The notes under the pieces: model-generated | The model's input: the letters and a program-made list of their open reading frames with translations, nothing else | The model's database searches: none | Told to the model about the DNA's origin: nothing | Source: Halopseudomonas pelagia | GTDB lineage: Bacteria; Pseudomonadota; Gammaproteobacteria; Pseudomonadales; Pseudomonadaceae | Length of the DNA stretch: 64,000 bases | Assembly (NCBI RefSeq): GCF_009497895.1 | Contig: NZ_CP033116.1 | Location: 3,100,001-3,164,000 of the forward strand | Direction: 5' to 3' | Translations under genes and position numbers: made by a program | In this document: piece after piece, positions 18,462 through 28,654 of the stretch | Layout of the letters: every line of letters starts with the position of its first letter | Numbering within the stretch: the stretch's first letter is position 1

Positions 18462-20357
18462 TCAGAAGCGTTCGATATCAGCCTGTTCCTTCAAACGCTG
18501 CTGCAGAGCGCTGAAATCCTGCTGACCAGCCTGACCGGAGATAAAGCTCTGGTACATGTCGCCATCTACCGCTTCCTCAAGGCTCTGAGGCGTGGCTACG
18601 CCGTTCAGCTGGACGATCCACTGACTTCCATCAGGTTGGCGGAAATGACCGTAGACGGCGCTCTCAGCGTCCGGACGGGGCATTGCAAAGACACTACGCA
18701 GCAAGGCTGCCGGCAGATCGTTGCTGGAACGACGAATCGCTTCATGTGTTTCCCAGCTTTGACCGAGCTGCTCGGCCAGCGCATCCGCCTCAAGATCGCC
18801 CTCGCGCAACGCCGCAACATGCTCTGCCGCCTTGCGCTCCGCCTGCTCTACCGCCCGCTCAAAGCGAAGCGTGTCGACGATCTCGTCGCGAACCTCTTCC
18901 AGAGGACGCTGAGTGGCACGCAGGTGCTCTTTCACCCGCAGGACTACAGCAGTATCAGCATCCAGCTCCAACAGCTCACTGTTCAAGCCGTCAGTCAGCA
19001 CTTCTTCATTGAAAGCTGCAGCCATCACGCGCGGATTGGCAGTCAGGCCTTCGTCGCCCTGACGACCTACCGGGCCAATGGTTTCGACTTCCAGATCAAG
19101 CGCACGCGCAGGTTCGGACAGATCTTCCGATTCGTAGGCCAGGTTCGCCAGCTCACGGGACGCTTCAACAAAGCGTCGCTCGACCTGCTCGGCCTTCAAC
19201 TCACGTTCAATTTCAGGACGCATTGACTCCAGTGAGGGCACCTCAGGCGCCAGCAACCCAGTCAGTTTCACCAGATGGTAACCAAAACTGGTGCGTACCG
19301 GCTCAGAGACCTGACCTTCTTCCAGATTGAACAAAGCTTCTTCAAAGGCGGGATCGTAGCTGCCGCGTACGGCATAGCCCAGATCGCCGCCGCCACTGGC
19401 GCTACCGGTGTCATCCGACAGTTCCTGGGCGATGTCGGCGAAATCCTCGCCCTGCTCCAGGCGCTCACTGATCGCCTGGGCCTGCTCAAGAGCGGCTGCG
19501 TCAGCTTCAGCATCGTCTTCAGGCACTTCAATGAGGATGTGCGAGACGCGGCGCTGCTCTTCCAGATTACCGATCTCCTGCTCATACATTGCCTGCAGCT
19601 CGGTCTCGTCCACTTCGACCTGGTCGAAAAAGTCGCTGCGTGAAAGAGTGAGCACTTCCAGCACGACCTGTTCCTCGGTCATGAACTGCTCTGCGTTGGC
19701 GGTGTAATAGTCGCTGACCTCGTCCTCTTCAACCGTGACCGCATCGTTATCAACGTCCAGTTCGATCGTGGCGAAATCCCGGCTCTGCTCTTCCAGGCGA
19801 GCCAGTTGCAGACGTTCGGTGGGGGTCGCAAAGGCGCTGGTGACGTAGGCGCTGCGTAATTGATTGATCATCAGCTCCTGGCGGACCAGGTCACGGAAAG
19901 CCAGACGCGAGGCAAGGCCCATATTGCGGATGACAATATCAAAACGGTTGGCATCAAACTGCCCATCTACCTGGAAGTCCGGGGTGGAGAGGATCAGTTG
20001 ATCGATCATCTGCTCGGACACCCGCAGGTCTGCTGCTTGTGCTCCGTCAAGCAGGACGGCGCGATCAATCAGATCTTCGAGCACCGACTCGCGCAGCAGA
20101 TTGTCGTTGATCATGCCCGGATCAAAGCTGTCGTTAAGTTGCTGCATCTGTTGAATCAGTTGGCGGCGCTGCATGGCCACAGCCTGATCAAGCTCCGTGC
20201 GGGTAATTTCCGCGTCATTCACCGCAGCAGCATTCTGTGCGTTGCTGTTGAAACTGCTGATCGACTCCCAACCAGTCAAAGCGAAAATCAACACAATGAC
20301 GCCGACGATCACCTTGGCGATCCAGCTCTGTGCATTTTCCCTCATTTTTTGCAGCAT
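18462..20357 (-). CDS. ppiD: Periplasmic chaperone PpiD (SurA-N and parvulin domains)
   Basis: A 631-residue membrane-anchored foldase. The start MLQKMRENAQSW is chosen because it places a short cytoplasmic segment before the single TM helix (KVIVGVIVLIFALTGW, residues ~14-30). GGGGGC lies upstream, and the longer open frame gives no family N-terminus. A SurA-N-like chaperone domain (~35-230) is followed by a parvulin domain (~265-360; VSHILIEV ... GGDLGYA ... FGYHLVKL) and a long helical C-terminal region. PpiD acts at the Sec translocon exit on emerging outer-membrane and periplasmic proteins. It lies just downstream of hupB, as in E. coli and Pseudomonas, but a terminator separates them. 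Confidence 0.94.
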   Translation of the reverse strand: MLQKMRENAQSWIAKVIVGVIVLIFALTGWESISSFNSNAQNAAAVNDAEITRTELDQAVAMQRRQLIQQMQQLNDSFDPGMINDNLLRESVLEDLIDRAVLLDGAQAADLRVSEQMIDQLILSTPDFQVDGQFDANRFDIVIRNMGLASRLAFRDLVRQELMINQLRSAYVTSAFATPTERLQLARLEEQSRDFATIELDVDNDAVTVEEDEVSDYYTANAEQFMTEEQVVLEVLTLSRSDFFDQVEVDETELQAMYEQEIGNLEEQRRVSHILIEVPEDDAEADAAALEQAQAISERLEQGEDFADIAQELSDDTGSASGGGDLGYAVRGSYDPAFEEALFNLEEGQVSEPVRTSFGYHLVKLTGLLAPEVPSLESMRPEIERELKAEQVERRFVEASRELANLAYESEDLSEPARALDLEVETIGPVGRQGDEGLTANPRVMAAAFNEEVLTDGLNSELLELDADTAVVLRVKEHLRATQRPLEEVRDEIVDTLRFERAVEQAERKAAEHVAALREGDLEADALAEQLGQSWETHEAIRRSSNDLPAALLRSVFAMPRPDAESAVYGHFRQPDGSQWIVQLNGVATPQSLEEAVDGDMYQSFISGQAGQQDFSALQQRLKEQADIERF

Positions 20358-20456
20358 CTTGCCCCCAAAAAAACTGTTATCTGCCGCGCACCTGGTTAGT
20401 GGCTGGCTTATGCCAGGCGTCCCGCACCTGCCTGACATTTGTATGTTTCGCTAAAA

Positions 20457-20488
20457 CAAAAAAGGCGCATCGAAGATGATGCGCCTTT
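20457..20488 (-). terminator. Rho-independent terminator of hupB
   Basis: A 10-bp perfect stem (arms 20461-20470 and 20479-20488, eight-base loop) is followed on the minus strand by six T. It stops transcripts coming from hupB before ppiD. Confidence 0.88.
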
Positions 20489-20610
20489 CGGGAAACTGAC
20501 CGAACCATCGGTGGGTGTCTGCCTATGCAGCGATAGCCATAAACGCTGATGATTCGAAGTCCATACCGGAGCCCGAGGACTCCAATACAACAATCAGTTA
20601 CAGGACGCTA

Positions 20611-20883
20611 TCAGTTAACAGCGTCCTTCAGTGCTTTACCGGCTTTGAAGCCAGGGATCTTGGCAGCGCTGATTTCAATCGGCTTGCCAGTCTGGGGGTT
20701 GCGACCAGTACGAGCAGCGCGATCTTTAACAGCAAAAGTACCGAAACCTACCAGCACAACCGAATCACCAGCCTTCAGAGCACCAGTGATGGACTCGATG
20801 ACGGCGTCAAGAGCACGACCGGCAGCAGCTTTAGGAATATCGGCGGAGGCGGCGATGGCATCAATCAATTCAGACTTGTTCAC
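20611..20883 (-). CDS. hupB: DNA-binding protein HU-beta
   Basis: A 90-residue nucleoid protein that bends DNA non-specifically. It begins with GTG ([11 protein letters not shown], read as Met), with AGGGGA seven bases upstream. The frame is open further upstream, but that part has no HU homology. The HU signature [21 protein letters not shown] (residues ~46-66), which forms the minor-groove beta-arm, and the end [16 protein letters not shown] are complete. It lies downstream of lon, as in enterobacteria and pseudomonads, with its own promoter and terminator. Confidence 0.97.
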   Translation of the reverse strand: MNKSELIDAIAASADIPKAAAGRALDAVIESITGALKAGDSVVLVGFGTFAVKDRAARTGRNPQTGKPIEISAAKIPGFKAGKALKDAVN

Positions 20884-20987
20884 TCTAAGTCCCCTTATAA
20901 ATTTCAGTGAGTTGTTAGTCGTTATGTAAGCTTGTGGTCTTAGCAAAGCCGTGGCCAGTCAGCATACCTGCTTAGGTCGAAGCACGC

Positions 20988-21017
20988 TTTATAGCAAGCG
21001 GTCAAAAACCGTGTCAA
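20988..21017 (-). promoter_or_regulatory. Sigma-70 promoter of hupB
   Basis: On the minus strand a perfect TTGACA (21012-21017) is followed by an 18-bp spacer and TATAAA (20988-20993). Transcription would begin about 100 bases before the hupB GTG, leaving a long leader. Confidence 0.75.
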
Positions 21018-21097
21018 GGAATGCCTGTGGTATCGCCGGTCTGATCGCTAAGCACTCACCCAAATGGGTGACATCACACGTCCAGACCGCTGACACC

Positions 21098-23497
21098 TCA
21101 GTGAGTGCTAATGCGCTTTTTTGCATCGGCCCCGTGATTGTCATCCTTTGCAACCATCTCTTCAACCCCTTCTTGCAAGGGCTCCGGCATGTATTGCAGC
21201 GCAATCTGCAACACTTCGTCAATCCATTTCACAGGTTTGACGTCAATATCCTGTTTGATCTTGTCCGGAATTTCTTTCAGATCGCGGACGTTGTCGTGTG
21301 GAATGATCACCGTTTTGATCCCTCCACGATGCGCCGCGAGCAGCTTTTCCTTGAGCCCGCCAATCGGCAAAACCTGGCCTCTGAGCGTGATCTCGCCGGT
21401 CATCGCCACGTCTGCACGCACCGGAATACGGGTCAATGCGGACACCAGAGCGGTACACATGCCCACGCCGGCACTCGGTCCATCTTTGGGAGTCGCGCCC
21501 TCAGGCACGTGGATATGGATGTCATGCTTTTCGTGAAAATCGGCGGCTATGCCAAGGCTCGCAGCGCGGCTGCGAACCACCGTCAAGGCAGCACTGATTG
21601 ACTCCTGCATAACGTCGCCAAGCGAGCCGGTTTTGATCTGCCGACCCTTGCCGGGCACCACAACCGCCTCAAGACTGAGCAATTCACCGCCCACTTGGGT
21701 CCAGGCCAGGCCGGTTACCTGACCAACCTGATCGGCTTCTTCGGCCAAACCGTACTTGAATTTGCGCACCCCCAGCAGATTCTCGAGTAGTTCGCCGTCG
21801 ACCACGACAGTATTTTTGCCGCTTTTGCCAACCTGTTCACGAACTACCTTACGGCACAATTTGGCGATCTGACGCTCCAATCCACGCACACCCGCCTCGC
21901 GAGTGTAGTAACGAATGATGTCGCGCAGGGAATCATGGGTGAAGGTCAGCTCGTCTTTTTTCAAGCCATTGTTCTTGATCTGCTTGGCCACCAGATAGCG
22001 CTGGGCGATGTTGATTTTCTCATCCTCGGTGTAGCCGGGAATGCGAATAACCTCCATGCGATCCAGCAGCGGCGCAGGAATATTCATCGAGTTGGCGGTA
22101 CAGATAAACATCACATCCGAAAGGTCATAATCGACTTCAAGGTAGTGATCGTTGAAGTTGTGGTTCTGTTCCGGATCCAGCACTTCCAGCAGCGCCGATG
22201 ACGGATCACCACGCATATCCTGACCCATCTTGTCTATTTCGTCTAACAAAAACAATGGGTTACGGACGCCTGCTTTGGACATCTTTTGAATCAGTTTACC
22301 TGGAAGGGAACCGATGTAGGTGCGCCGATGGCCGCGAATCTCGGCCTCGTCACGCACGCCACCCAAGGCCATGCGAACAAATTTGCGGTTGGTTGCGCGC
22401 GCCAGCGACTCACCTAGCGAGGTCTTGCCAACGCCGGGCGGCCCGACCAGACAGAGTACCGGCCCCTTCAATTTGCGCACGCGCTTCTGTACTGCAAGGT
22501 ATTCAAGAATTCGCTCCTTGACCTCTTCCAGACCATAGTGATCGGCGTCCAGAACCTCTTCGGCTTTCTTCAGATCATGACGCACCTTGCTGGCTTTCTG
22601 CCAAGGCACACTGGTCAGCCAATCGATGTAGGAACGCACTACGGTCGCTTCAGCGGACATCGGCGACATCATTTTTAACTTATTCAGCTCAGTTGTCGCC
22701 TTGGCGTGCGCTTCTTTGCTCATGCCAGCGTCATCAATCTTGGTTTTCAGGTCATCCAGCTCGCTGTGACCCTCATCCAGACCGCCCATTTCTTTCTGGA
22801 TGGCCTTCATCTGTTCGTTCAGATAATACTCGCGCTGGCTGCGCTCCATCTGCTTCTTGACCCGCCCACGTATGCGCTTTTCGACCTGCAGCAGATCGAT
22901 CTCGCTATCCAGCACACCGAGCACATGCTCGACCCGCTCACGCAGCGGCAGAATTTCGAGGATCGCCTGCTTCTGATCCAGTTTAAGGGTCAGATGCGCA
23001 GCCATGGTGTCTACCAGGCGGCTGGGGTCTTCAATGCTGGACAAGGATGAGAGCACTTCGGCCGGTACCTTCTTGCCCAGCTGTACGAACTGCTCGAACT
23101 GGCTCATGAGGCTGCGTATCAGCACTTCGGCTTCACGCTCATCCAGAGCACTTTCATCCAACCATTCGGCTTTGGCGACCTGGTAGGTACCCAATTCATC
23201 GACCTGGTCAATGCGGGCACGCTGCTCACCTTCGACCAATACCTTAACGGTGCCGTCGGGCAGCTTGAGCAGTTGCAGAATAGTCGCCACGGTGCCCAGA
23301 CCATACAGGCCATCACGGCCCGGATCATCTTCACCAGGGTCGCGCTGGGCCACCAGCAACACTTGCTTGTTACCGGCCATGGCGGCTTCCAAGGCCTCAA
23401 TGGACTTGTCGCGGCCTACAAACAGGGGGATGACCATGTGGGGGTACACCACTACATCGCGTAGCGGCAGGAGCGGAAATTCGCTAAGAGTCGTCAT
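21098..23497 (-). CDS. lon: ATP-dependent protease Lon
   Basis: A 799-residue LonA protease that degrades misfolded and specific regulatory proteins. The N-terminal substrate domain begins [23 protein letters not shown] (from residue ~7). The AAA+ module has Walker A GPPGVGKT (~355) and Walker [11 protein letters not shown]. The Ser-Lys protease dyad is in [11 protein letters not shown] (Ser ~678) and [16 protein letters not shown] (Lys ~720). The ATG at 23497 is taken because it gives the family N-terminus, and eleven upstream codons are ignored. A heat-shock-type promoter lies upstream, after the clpX terminator. Confidence 0.97.
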   Translation of the reverse strand: MTTLSEFPLLPLRDVVVYPHMVIPLFVGRDKSIEALEAAMAGNKQVLLVAQRDPGEDDPGRDGLYGLGTVATILQLLKLPDGTVKVLVEGEQRARIDQVDELGTYQVAKAEWLDESALDEREAEVLIRSLMSQFEQFVQLGKKVPAEVLSSLSSIEDPSRLVDTMAAHLTLKLDQKQAILEILPLRERVEHVLGVLDSEIDLLQVEKRIRGRVKKQMERSQREYYLNEQMKAIQKEMGGLDEGHSELDDLKTKIDDAGMSKEAHAKATTELNKLKMMSPMSAEATVVRSYIDWLTSVPWQKASKVRHDLKKAEEVLDADHYGLEEVKERILEYLAVQKRVRKLKGPVLCLVGPPGVGKTSLGESLARATNRKFVRMALGGVRDEAEIRGHRRTYIGSLPGKLIQKMSKAGVRNPLFLLDEIDKMGQDMRGDPSSALLEVLDPEQNHNFNDHYLEVDYDLSDVMFICTANSMNIPAPLLDRMEVIRIPGYTEDEKINIAQRYLVAKQIKNNGLKKDELTFTHDSLRDIIRYYTREAGVRGLERQIAKLCRKVVREQVGKSGKNTVVVDGELLENLLGVRKFKYGLAEEADQVGQVTGLAWTQVGGELLSLEAVVVPGKGRQIKTGSLGDVMQESISAALTVVRSRAASLGIAADFHEKHDIHIHVPEGATPKDGPSAGVGMCTALVSALTRIPVRADVAMTGEITLRGQVLPIGGLKEKLLAAHRGGIKTVIIPHDNVRDLKEIPDKIKQDIDVKPVKWIDEVLQIALQYMPEPLQEGVEEMVAKDDNHGADAKKRISTH

Positions 23498-23566
23498 GGC
23501 TGAGGCTCGCTTGCTGGGGGGAGCAACCAACGGCTGGCCCCGGAATAAGAAATGTCCATGGTTTCA

Positions 23567-23595
23567 AGATGGGGGCATTGCAGTAAAAAAACAAG
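23567..23595 (-). promoter_or_regulatory. Putative sigma-32 (heat-shock) promoter of lon
   Basis: On the minus strand CTTGTTT (23589-23595) is followed after 13-14 bases by CCCCATCT (23567-23574), which matches the sigma-32 -10 consensus CCCCATNT; the -35 is CTTG followed by T instead of A. It is the only such match in the lon leader and lies ~70 bases before the ATG. lon is a heat-shock gene in E. coli, where the promoter has the same layout. Confidence 0.6.
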
Positions 23596-23645
23596 GTGGT
23601 TCACATACTGCAACACAAGAGAATGCCAAGCTTGTACCACACGAA

Positions 23646-23682
23646 CAAAAACGCCCGGGCGTTCTGACAAACGTCCGGGCGT
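23646..23682 (-). terminator. Rho-independent terminator of clpX
   Basis: Arms 23671-23682 and 23651-23662 (12 bp, one mismatch, GC-rich) with an eight-base loop are followed on the minus strand by a short T run. It lies 15 bp after the clpX stop and separates clpX from lon. Confidence 0.8.
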
Positions 23683-23696
23683 CGGGTCTGCCGGAA

Positions 23697-24980
23697 TCAA
23701 TCCTCCGGCATGGCCTTCGATGGCTTCTCGGCAGATTCGTAGATCAGCAACGGCTGAGAGTCGCCACTGATCACGTTTTCGTCGATTACTACCTTGCTGA
23801 CATGCTCGGCAGAGGGGATTTCATACATGGTTTCCAGTAGCACGTTCTCCAGAATGGAGCGCAGGCCACGGGCACCGGTTTTGCGTTCCAGAGCACGGCT
23901 GGCGATCGCCGTCAGTGCATCGGTACGGAACTCCAGCTCAACGCCTTCCATCTCGAACAGACGCGCATACTGCTTGGTCAGCGCATTCTTTGGTTCGGTC
24001 AGAATCTGGATCAACGCTGCTTCATCCAGCTCATCCAGAGTAGCGATGACCGGCAGACGACCAACGAACTCGGGGATCAGGCCAAAACGCACCAGATCTT
24101 CGGGCTCCACGCCCTTGAGGGTCTGGCCGACTTTCTTGCCGACGTCCTGACTGCGTACCGCGGCGTTGAAACCAATGCCGCTCTTCTCTGAGCGATCACG
24201 GATGACCTTCTCCAGACCGGAGAAGGCACCACCACAGATAAACAGGATGTTACGCGTATCCACCTGCAGAAATTCCTGCTGCGGATGCTTGCGGCCGCCC
24301 TGCGGCGGAACCGACGCAACAGTACCTTCAATCAGCTTCAACAGCGCTTGCTGCACGCCTTCACCAGAAACATCACGGGTGATGGACGGGTTATCGGATT
24401 TGCGTGAAATCTTGTCGATCTCGTCGATATAGACAATACCCATCTGGGCCTTCTCTACATCGTAATCGCACTTCTGCAACAGCTTCTGAATGATGTTCTC
24501 AACATCCTCACCAACATAACCCGCTTCGGTCAGGGTGGTGGCGTCGGCGATGGTAAAGGGTACATTCAGCAGGCGAGCCAAGGTTTCGGCCAGCAGCGTC
24601 TTACCCGAGCCGGTCGGCCCGATCATCAGTATGTTGCTCTTGCCCAACTCGACGTCGTCTTTGCCTTCACGCTGATTCAGACGCTTGTAGTGGTTATACA
24701 CCGCCACTGACAGCACCTTCTTCGCACGTTCCTGGCCAATCACGTACTGATCAAGAATGCCGCAGATTTCCTTGGGCGAAGGCAGTTTCTGGCCAGCGCT
24801 TTCGGACTGACTTTCCTGCACTTCTTCACGGATGATGTCGTTACACAGATCTACGCATTCATCACAGATAAATACGGAGGGGCCGGCAATCAGCTTGCGC
24901 ACTTCATGCTGGCTTTTGCCGCAGAAGGAGCAATACAGCAGCTTGCCGTTGTCGTCACCCTTCCCAGTTATATCGGTCAT
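23697..24980 (-). CDS. clpX: ATP-dependent Clp protease ATP-binding subunit ClpX
   Basis: A 427-residue AAA+ unfoldase that feeds substrates into ClpP. The N-terminal zinc-binding domain has CSFCGKSQ ... CDECVDLC (residues ~17-46). Walker A is GPTGSGKT (~120), Walker [10 protein letters not shown] (~182), and the ClpP-binding IGF-like loop lies in KSGIGFNA (~270). The pore loop GYVGEDV (~152) is intact. It follows clpP after 166 bp, a gap containing an isolated TTGACA on the coding strand but no convincing complete promoter. Confidence 0.97.
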   Translation of the reverse strand: MTDITGKGDDNGKLLYCSFCGKSQHEVRKLIAGPSVFICDECVDLCNDIIREEVQESQSESAGQKLPSPKEICGILDQYVIGQERAKKVLSVAVYNHYKRLNQREGKDDVELGKSNILMIGPTGSGKTLLAETLARLLNVPFTIADATTLTEAGYVGEDVENIIQKLLQKCDYDVEKAQMGIVYIDEIDKISRKSDNPSITRDVSGEGVQQALLKLIEGTVASVPPQGGRKHPQQEFLQVDTRNILFICGGAFSGLEKVIRDRSEKSGIGFNAAVRSQDVGKKVGQTLKGVEPEDLVRFGLIPEFVGRLPVIATLDELDEAALIQILTEPKNALTKQYARLFEMEGVELEFRTDALTAIASRALERKTGARGLRSILENVLLETMYEIPSAEHVSKVVIDENVISGDSQPLLIYESAEKPSKAMPED

Positions 24981-25146
24981 TTAAAACCCCTACTTACGTT
25001 CACGCTTATCCGCAAAGATGCAGGCAATAACGCCACTTTGCAAGCGCGACCCTGTCAATGCATGTCCGCACGCCACAGGGGGCGGCGAAAAAGTCAGGTC
25101 CGGTTAACTACCGAACCCGTTCAACTGAAATACCATCTATACGGCG

Positions 25147-25788
25147 TTATTCGGCAACAACCCGGCGATCCAGCACCTTGTCGATCAGGCCATATTCAAC
25201 AGATTCGCTGGCGCTCATAAAGCGGTCACGGTCTGTATCGCGGGCGATCACATCCAGCGACTGGCCAGTGTGATGGGCCAGAATGGCGTTGAGTTTCTCT
25301 CTGATGTTGAGAATTTCACGCGCATGGATTTCGAAGTCAGACGCCTGGCCCTGGAAACCACCCAGCGGTTGATGAATCATCATGCGCGCATGCGGCAACG
25401 CAAAGCGCTTACCCGCCTCACCACCGGCCAGCAGGAAAGAACCCATGCTGCAAGCCTGGCCAATGCACAAGGTGCTGACGTGCGGCTTAATGAACTGCAT
25501 GGTGTCGTAGATCGCCATACCCGCGGTCACAGAACCGCCAGGCGAGTTGATGTAGAGGTGGATATCCTTGTCAGGATTCTCCGACTCCAGAAACAACAAC
25601 TGAGCCACAACCAGATTGGCCATGTAATCTTCAACCTGACCAACCAGGAAGATGACGCGTTCCTTGAGCAGGCGTGAATAGATGTCATAGGAGCGTTCGC
25701 CGCGGGCGGACTGCTCGACAACCATGGGGACCAGACCACCTGCGGCCTGAATATCCGGTGGAAACTGACTGAAGCTGTTATGCGTCAT
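25147..25788 (-). CDS. clpP: ATP-dependent Clp protease proteolytic subunit ClpP
   Basis: A 213-residue serine protease that forms the tetradecameric chamber of ClpXP. The catalytic triad is Ser in [11 protein letters not shown] (~112), His in MMIHQPLGG (~137) and Asp in [10 protein letters not shown] (~186). The N-terminal propeptide region (~1-20) and the hydrophobic ClpX docking residues are normal. GGAG lies 11 bases before the ATG. It follows tig by 90 bp, with an intrinsic terminator in the gap, so it depends on read-through or on a promoter inside tig. Confidence 0.97.
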   Translation of the reverse strand: MTHNSFSQFPPDIQAAGGLVPMVVEQSARGERSYDIYSRLLKERVIFLVGQVEDYMANLVVAQLLFLESENPDKDIHLYINSPGGSVTAGMAIYDTMQFIKPHVSTLCIGQACSMGSFLLAGGEAGKRFALPHARMMIHQPLGGFQGQASDFEIHAREILNIREKLNAILAHHTGQSLDVIARDTDRDRFMSASESVEYGLIDKVLDRRVVAE

Positions 25789-25820
25789 GGATTGATATCA
25801 CTCCGATTGAGCCTTTTGCG

Positions 25821-25850
25821 AAAAAACGAAAGCCAGCACTATGGCTGGCT
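25821..25850 (-). terminator. Rho-independent terminator between tig and clpP
   Basis: A 7-bp perfect stem (25844-25850 and 25831-25837) with a six-base loop is followed on the minus strand by TTCGTTTTTT. The stem is short and the U-tract interrupted, so partial termination is likely. It ends only 32 bases before the clpP start codon. Confidence 0.65.
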
Positions 25851-25878
25851 CACGCATTGCATTGAGTGGATGACGATA

Positions 25879-27225
25879 TTACTCGTCAGCGCTGGCCTCG
25901 GCCTCGTCAGCTTCAAGGTTCTGAGCTGGCTGGGCGGGCTTTACAGCATCCTCATAAGGAACCGCTTTGTCGGTTACCTGAGCCTTCTGCAAAACAGTAT
26001 CCACCACTTGCTCTTCCAGCACAACCGACTGAATTTCTGCCAATTGTTGCTCATTCTGGTAATACCAGTTCACGACCTGCTCCGGCTCTTGATAAGCAGA
26101 AGCAAGATCTTCAACCATCGCGCGAACACTATCGGTATCCGGCTTGATTTCATGCTGCTTGACCACTTCAGCAACGATCAGCCCAAGGCTGACGCGACGC
26201 TTGGCCTGCTCTTCAAAAAGCTCGGCAGGCAACTGCTCAGGCTTGATGTTGGCACCACCGAACTGCTGCACAGCTTGTGCGCGCAGACGATCAATTTCGG
26301 TAGCAACCAGCGCCTTCGGCACTTCAATGCTGTTGGTTTCCAGCAAGCCATCCATAACCTGGGTCTTGACCTTGGTCTTGATCGCCTGGCGCAGTTCACG
26401 CTCCATGTTCTTGCGTACTTCAGAGCGGAAAGCGTCGATACCGCCCTCTTCCACGCCGAACTTGGCGAAGAACTCATCGTCCAGCTCCGGCAGAACCGCA
26501 GCGGATACACTGTGCACAATAACGTCGAACTCGGCGTCTTTGCCGGCCAGTTCGAGGTTCTGATAGTCCTCAGGGAAGGTCACCTTGAGCACCACGGAAT
26601 CGCCAGCCTTGGCGCCAACCAGGCCGTCTTCGAAACCAGGAATCATGCGGCCCGAACCCAGTTCGATCTGGGTATTGCTGGCAGTACCGCCCTGGAAGGG
26701 TTCGCCGTCAACCTTACCAACGAAGTCGACTTTCAACTGATCGCCATTCTCGGCAGCACGATCGACTTCATCGAAACGCTTGTTCTGGCCACGCAGGATG
26801 TCGAGCATCTTGTCCAGATCGGCGTCGGTCACTTCGGACTCAACGCGCTCAACCTTGATAGCGCTGAAGTCACCCAGGGTGACTTCCGGATAAACTTCAA
26901 AGGTGGCGATGTACTCGAAATCCTTGCCTTCGGCTAGATCTTTCGGCTCGACGCTGGGCATACCGGCAGGGTTGAGTTTTTCCTGCATAACGGCTTCATA
27001 GAAGGAGGACTGGATCATCTCACCCATGACTTCCTGACGGGCGGAGCCGCCAAAACGCTTGCGAATAACGCTCATCGGCACCTTGCCGGGACGAAATCCA
27101 TCAACCTTTGCGCGGCTGGCAGTCTGTTGCAGGCGCTTGTTGACCTCTGATTCGATGCGATCAGCAGGAATGCCTACGGTCATGCGGCGCTCAAGGCCGG
27201 AGATGGTTTCTACCGAAACTTGCAT
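25879..27225 (-). CDS. tig: Trigger factor
   Basis: A 448-residue ribosome-associated chaperone and peptidyl-prolyl isomerase. The ribosome-docking loop GFRPGKVP lies at residues ~43-50 in the N-terminal domain. The FKBP-like domain covers ~160-245 ([14 protein letters not shown] ... [15 protein letters not shown]) and a long helical C-terminal domain follows, ending in an acidic Ala/Glu tail (DEAEASADE). Length and order are as in other pseudomonads. It begins the tig-clpP-clpX-lon-hupB-ppiD series, and a promoter lies 50-80 bases upstream. Confidence 0.97.
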   Translation of the reverse strand: MQVSVETISGLERRMTVGIPADRIESEVNKRLQQTASRAKVDGFRPGKVPMSVIRKRFGGSARQEVMGEMIQSSFYEAVMQEKLNPAGMPSVEPKDLAEGKDFEYIATFEVYPEVTLGDFSAIKVERVESEVTDADLDKMLDILRGQNKRFDEVDRAAENGDQLKVDFVGKVDGEPFQGGTASNTQIELGSGRMIPGFEDGLVGAKAGDSVVLKVTFPEDYQNLELAGKDAEFDVIVHSVSAAVLPELDDEFFAKFGVEEGGIDAFRSEVRKNMERELRQAIKTKVKTQVMDGLLETNSIEVPKALVATEIDRLRAQAVQQFGGANIKPEQLPAELFEEQAKRRVSLGLIVAEVVKQHEIKPDTDSVRAMVEDLASAYQEPEQVVNWYYQNEQQLAEIQSVVLEEQVVDTVLQKAQVTDKAVPYEDAVKPAQPAQNLEADEAEASADE

Positions 27226-27278
27226 GGAGAGTCCTCGTTGAACGAACAGTGTAATTGGACAAATTCTAAAGGGACGAT

Positions 27279-27307
27279 ATTCTAGTCCCTCGGCAGGGAT
27301 AAGTCAT
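27279..27307 (-). promoter_or_regulatory. Sigma-70-type promoter of tig
   Basis: On the minus strand ATGACT (27302-27307), a 17-bp spacer and TAGAAT (27279-27284) lie between the flippase stop and the tig start, with an expected leader of ~45 bases. The -35 matches consensus at four of six positions, the -10 at five. Confidence 0.5.
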
Positions 27308-27361
27308 CCTCTGGGAACATAAGAAGCAAAACGTCCGCGCCCTTACCAAGCTTTCGTAGCA

Positions 27362-28654
27362 CTAGGCCATGATCCGATCTCGATGCGCCGACAGTAAAAG
27401 CACCCACACCATCAACCCGGCATTCAGCACCGCCCCCGAAACACAGTACAACGCCACACTGGTAATCGCGTCCAATTGCGCTATGGCGCAAGCCCAATAC
27501 ATCAACGCAGCCCTGCTCAGCGCTGTAAAACAGGTGTAGATAAGATGTAGGCGCTGGGTCTGCAGTATGGGCATTGAACTGATACAGGGCACGCCTACCA
27601 GCGTGAAGTAGAACCACAGCGCCATCCATCTGGCGTGCTCCCCAGCCATCTGCCAAGCCTCGCCAAACAGCAGGTCGAAAATTTGCGGCGCGGCCAGCAG
27701 AATCGGAATCAGCGGAAGCAGACCCAATACACCCAGCAGGGTTACCGCTTTGAACTGCAGGGACAACAACGGCAAACCTTCCTGAGCCGCTCTCGCCAGG
27801 CGCGGGTAAATCACATCACCTATAGCCTTGCCAAGCAACATTGAGGGTGCAGCCACCACACTTCTGGCCAGCACGAAAAAGCCCACGATCGCAGGTTCGT
27901 ACCAGACGCCCAGCAACAGCACCGGCACAGCGAGCGAGAGACAACTGACCAACACCTGGGGCGCGCGAAAAAGCGGAAACTGTCGGTATTTGAGAACCAA
28001 GGCCCACCATCTCAGAGGGGTGGTCCTATCCGGCGTAACACCGCCGCGCAACCATCCCAGATACAGCATCGCTGCGACCGCTTCCGCCACTGCGGTCATC
28101 AACACCAAGGTCATTGATACCGGCGCCATAAGCCCACCAAGAACCTTGCCACCATTACCTACCAGGGATTTGCCTACGGATACTTTTGCTGATGCCGCAT
28201 AACAGGACCGGCGGTGCGCCCATTGCTCTAAAACACTGACCGCGGTTGCCAGACACGTAAGCAGCGGAATAAACATCAGCAACCCATTACTCACTCCCCA
28301 GGGCGCATCTGCCAGAGAAGACCAAAAGACGATACCAAACGCCATCACTGCTGCGAGTAACACACTGATTGTGAGTGAAGCCCGGCCCAGCGCACGAGCC
28401 TCGTTATCGTCCGTGGCCAGCACTATCGCCAACGGCAGGCACAATCCAGCCACAGGCATAACCACCGATGCCACAGCCAGCAGCGTTCCTGTTTCACCGA
28501 AAACTTCAGGGCTGAATATCCGGGTCAGCAAAGGCACTGTTATCAAGGTAATCAGTTGTCCCGCCGTTGCACCTGCCAACAAGGTCGCCACCGAACGCAT
28601 GGTACGATCTCGAAGACTGACCAACAGCCGCGCTGCAGCGCCTGGCATCTTCAT
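27362..28654 (-). CDS. MOP-superfamily polysaccharide flippase (Wzx-like)
   Basis: A 430-residue, very hydrophobic protein with roughly twelve predicted membrane segments. The start region ATAGQLITLITVPLLTRIFSPEVFG (residues ~28-52) is the usual N-terminal signature of Wzx/oligosaccharide flippases, and basic loops such as RRSCYAASAK and YPRLARAAQ recur between helices. It would move a lipid-linked glycan or peptidoglycan-like unit across the inner membrane. Its ATG overlaps the stop of the ATP-grasp gene (ATGA), so the two are translationally coupled. No glycosyltransferase, polymerase or ligase is adjacent, so the substrate is unknown. Confidence 0.85.
   Translation of the reverse strand: MKMPGAAARLLVSLRDRTMRSVATLLAGATAGQLITLITVPLLTRIFSPEVFGETGTLLAVASVVMPVAGLCLPLAIVLATDDNEARALGRASLTISVLLAAVMAFGIVFWSSLADAPWGVSNGLLMFIPLLTCLATAVSVLEQWAHRRSCYAASAKVSVGKSLVGNGGKVLGGLMAPVSMTLVLMTAVAEAVAAMLYLGWLRGGVTPDRTTPLRWWALVLKYRQFPLFRAPQVLVSCLSLAVPVLLLGVWYEPAIVGFFVLARSVVAAPSMLLGKAIGDVIYPRLARAAQEGLPLLSLQFKAVTLLGVLGLLPLIPILLAAPQIFDLLFGEAWQMAGEHARWMALWFYFTLVGVPCISSMPILQTQRLHLIYTCFTALSRAALMYWACAIAQLDAITSVALYCVSGAVLNAGLMVWVLLLSAHRDRIMA

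Noticed and set aside
21051-21109. 9-bp inverted repeat (21051-21059/21101-21109) across the lon stop as a lon terminator
   Set aside because: The loop is long and no T run follows on the minus strand.
24981-25146. TTGACA in the clpP-clpX gap as a clpX promoter
   Set aside because: No acceptable -10 at 16-19 bases and no sigma-32 pattern.
27282-27656. 124-codon minus-strand frame at the end of the flippase gene
   Set aside because: It overlaps the flippase in another frame, has no ribosome site, and has low-quality composition.
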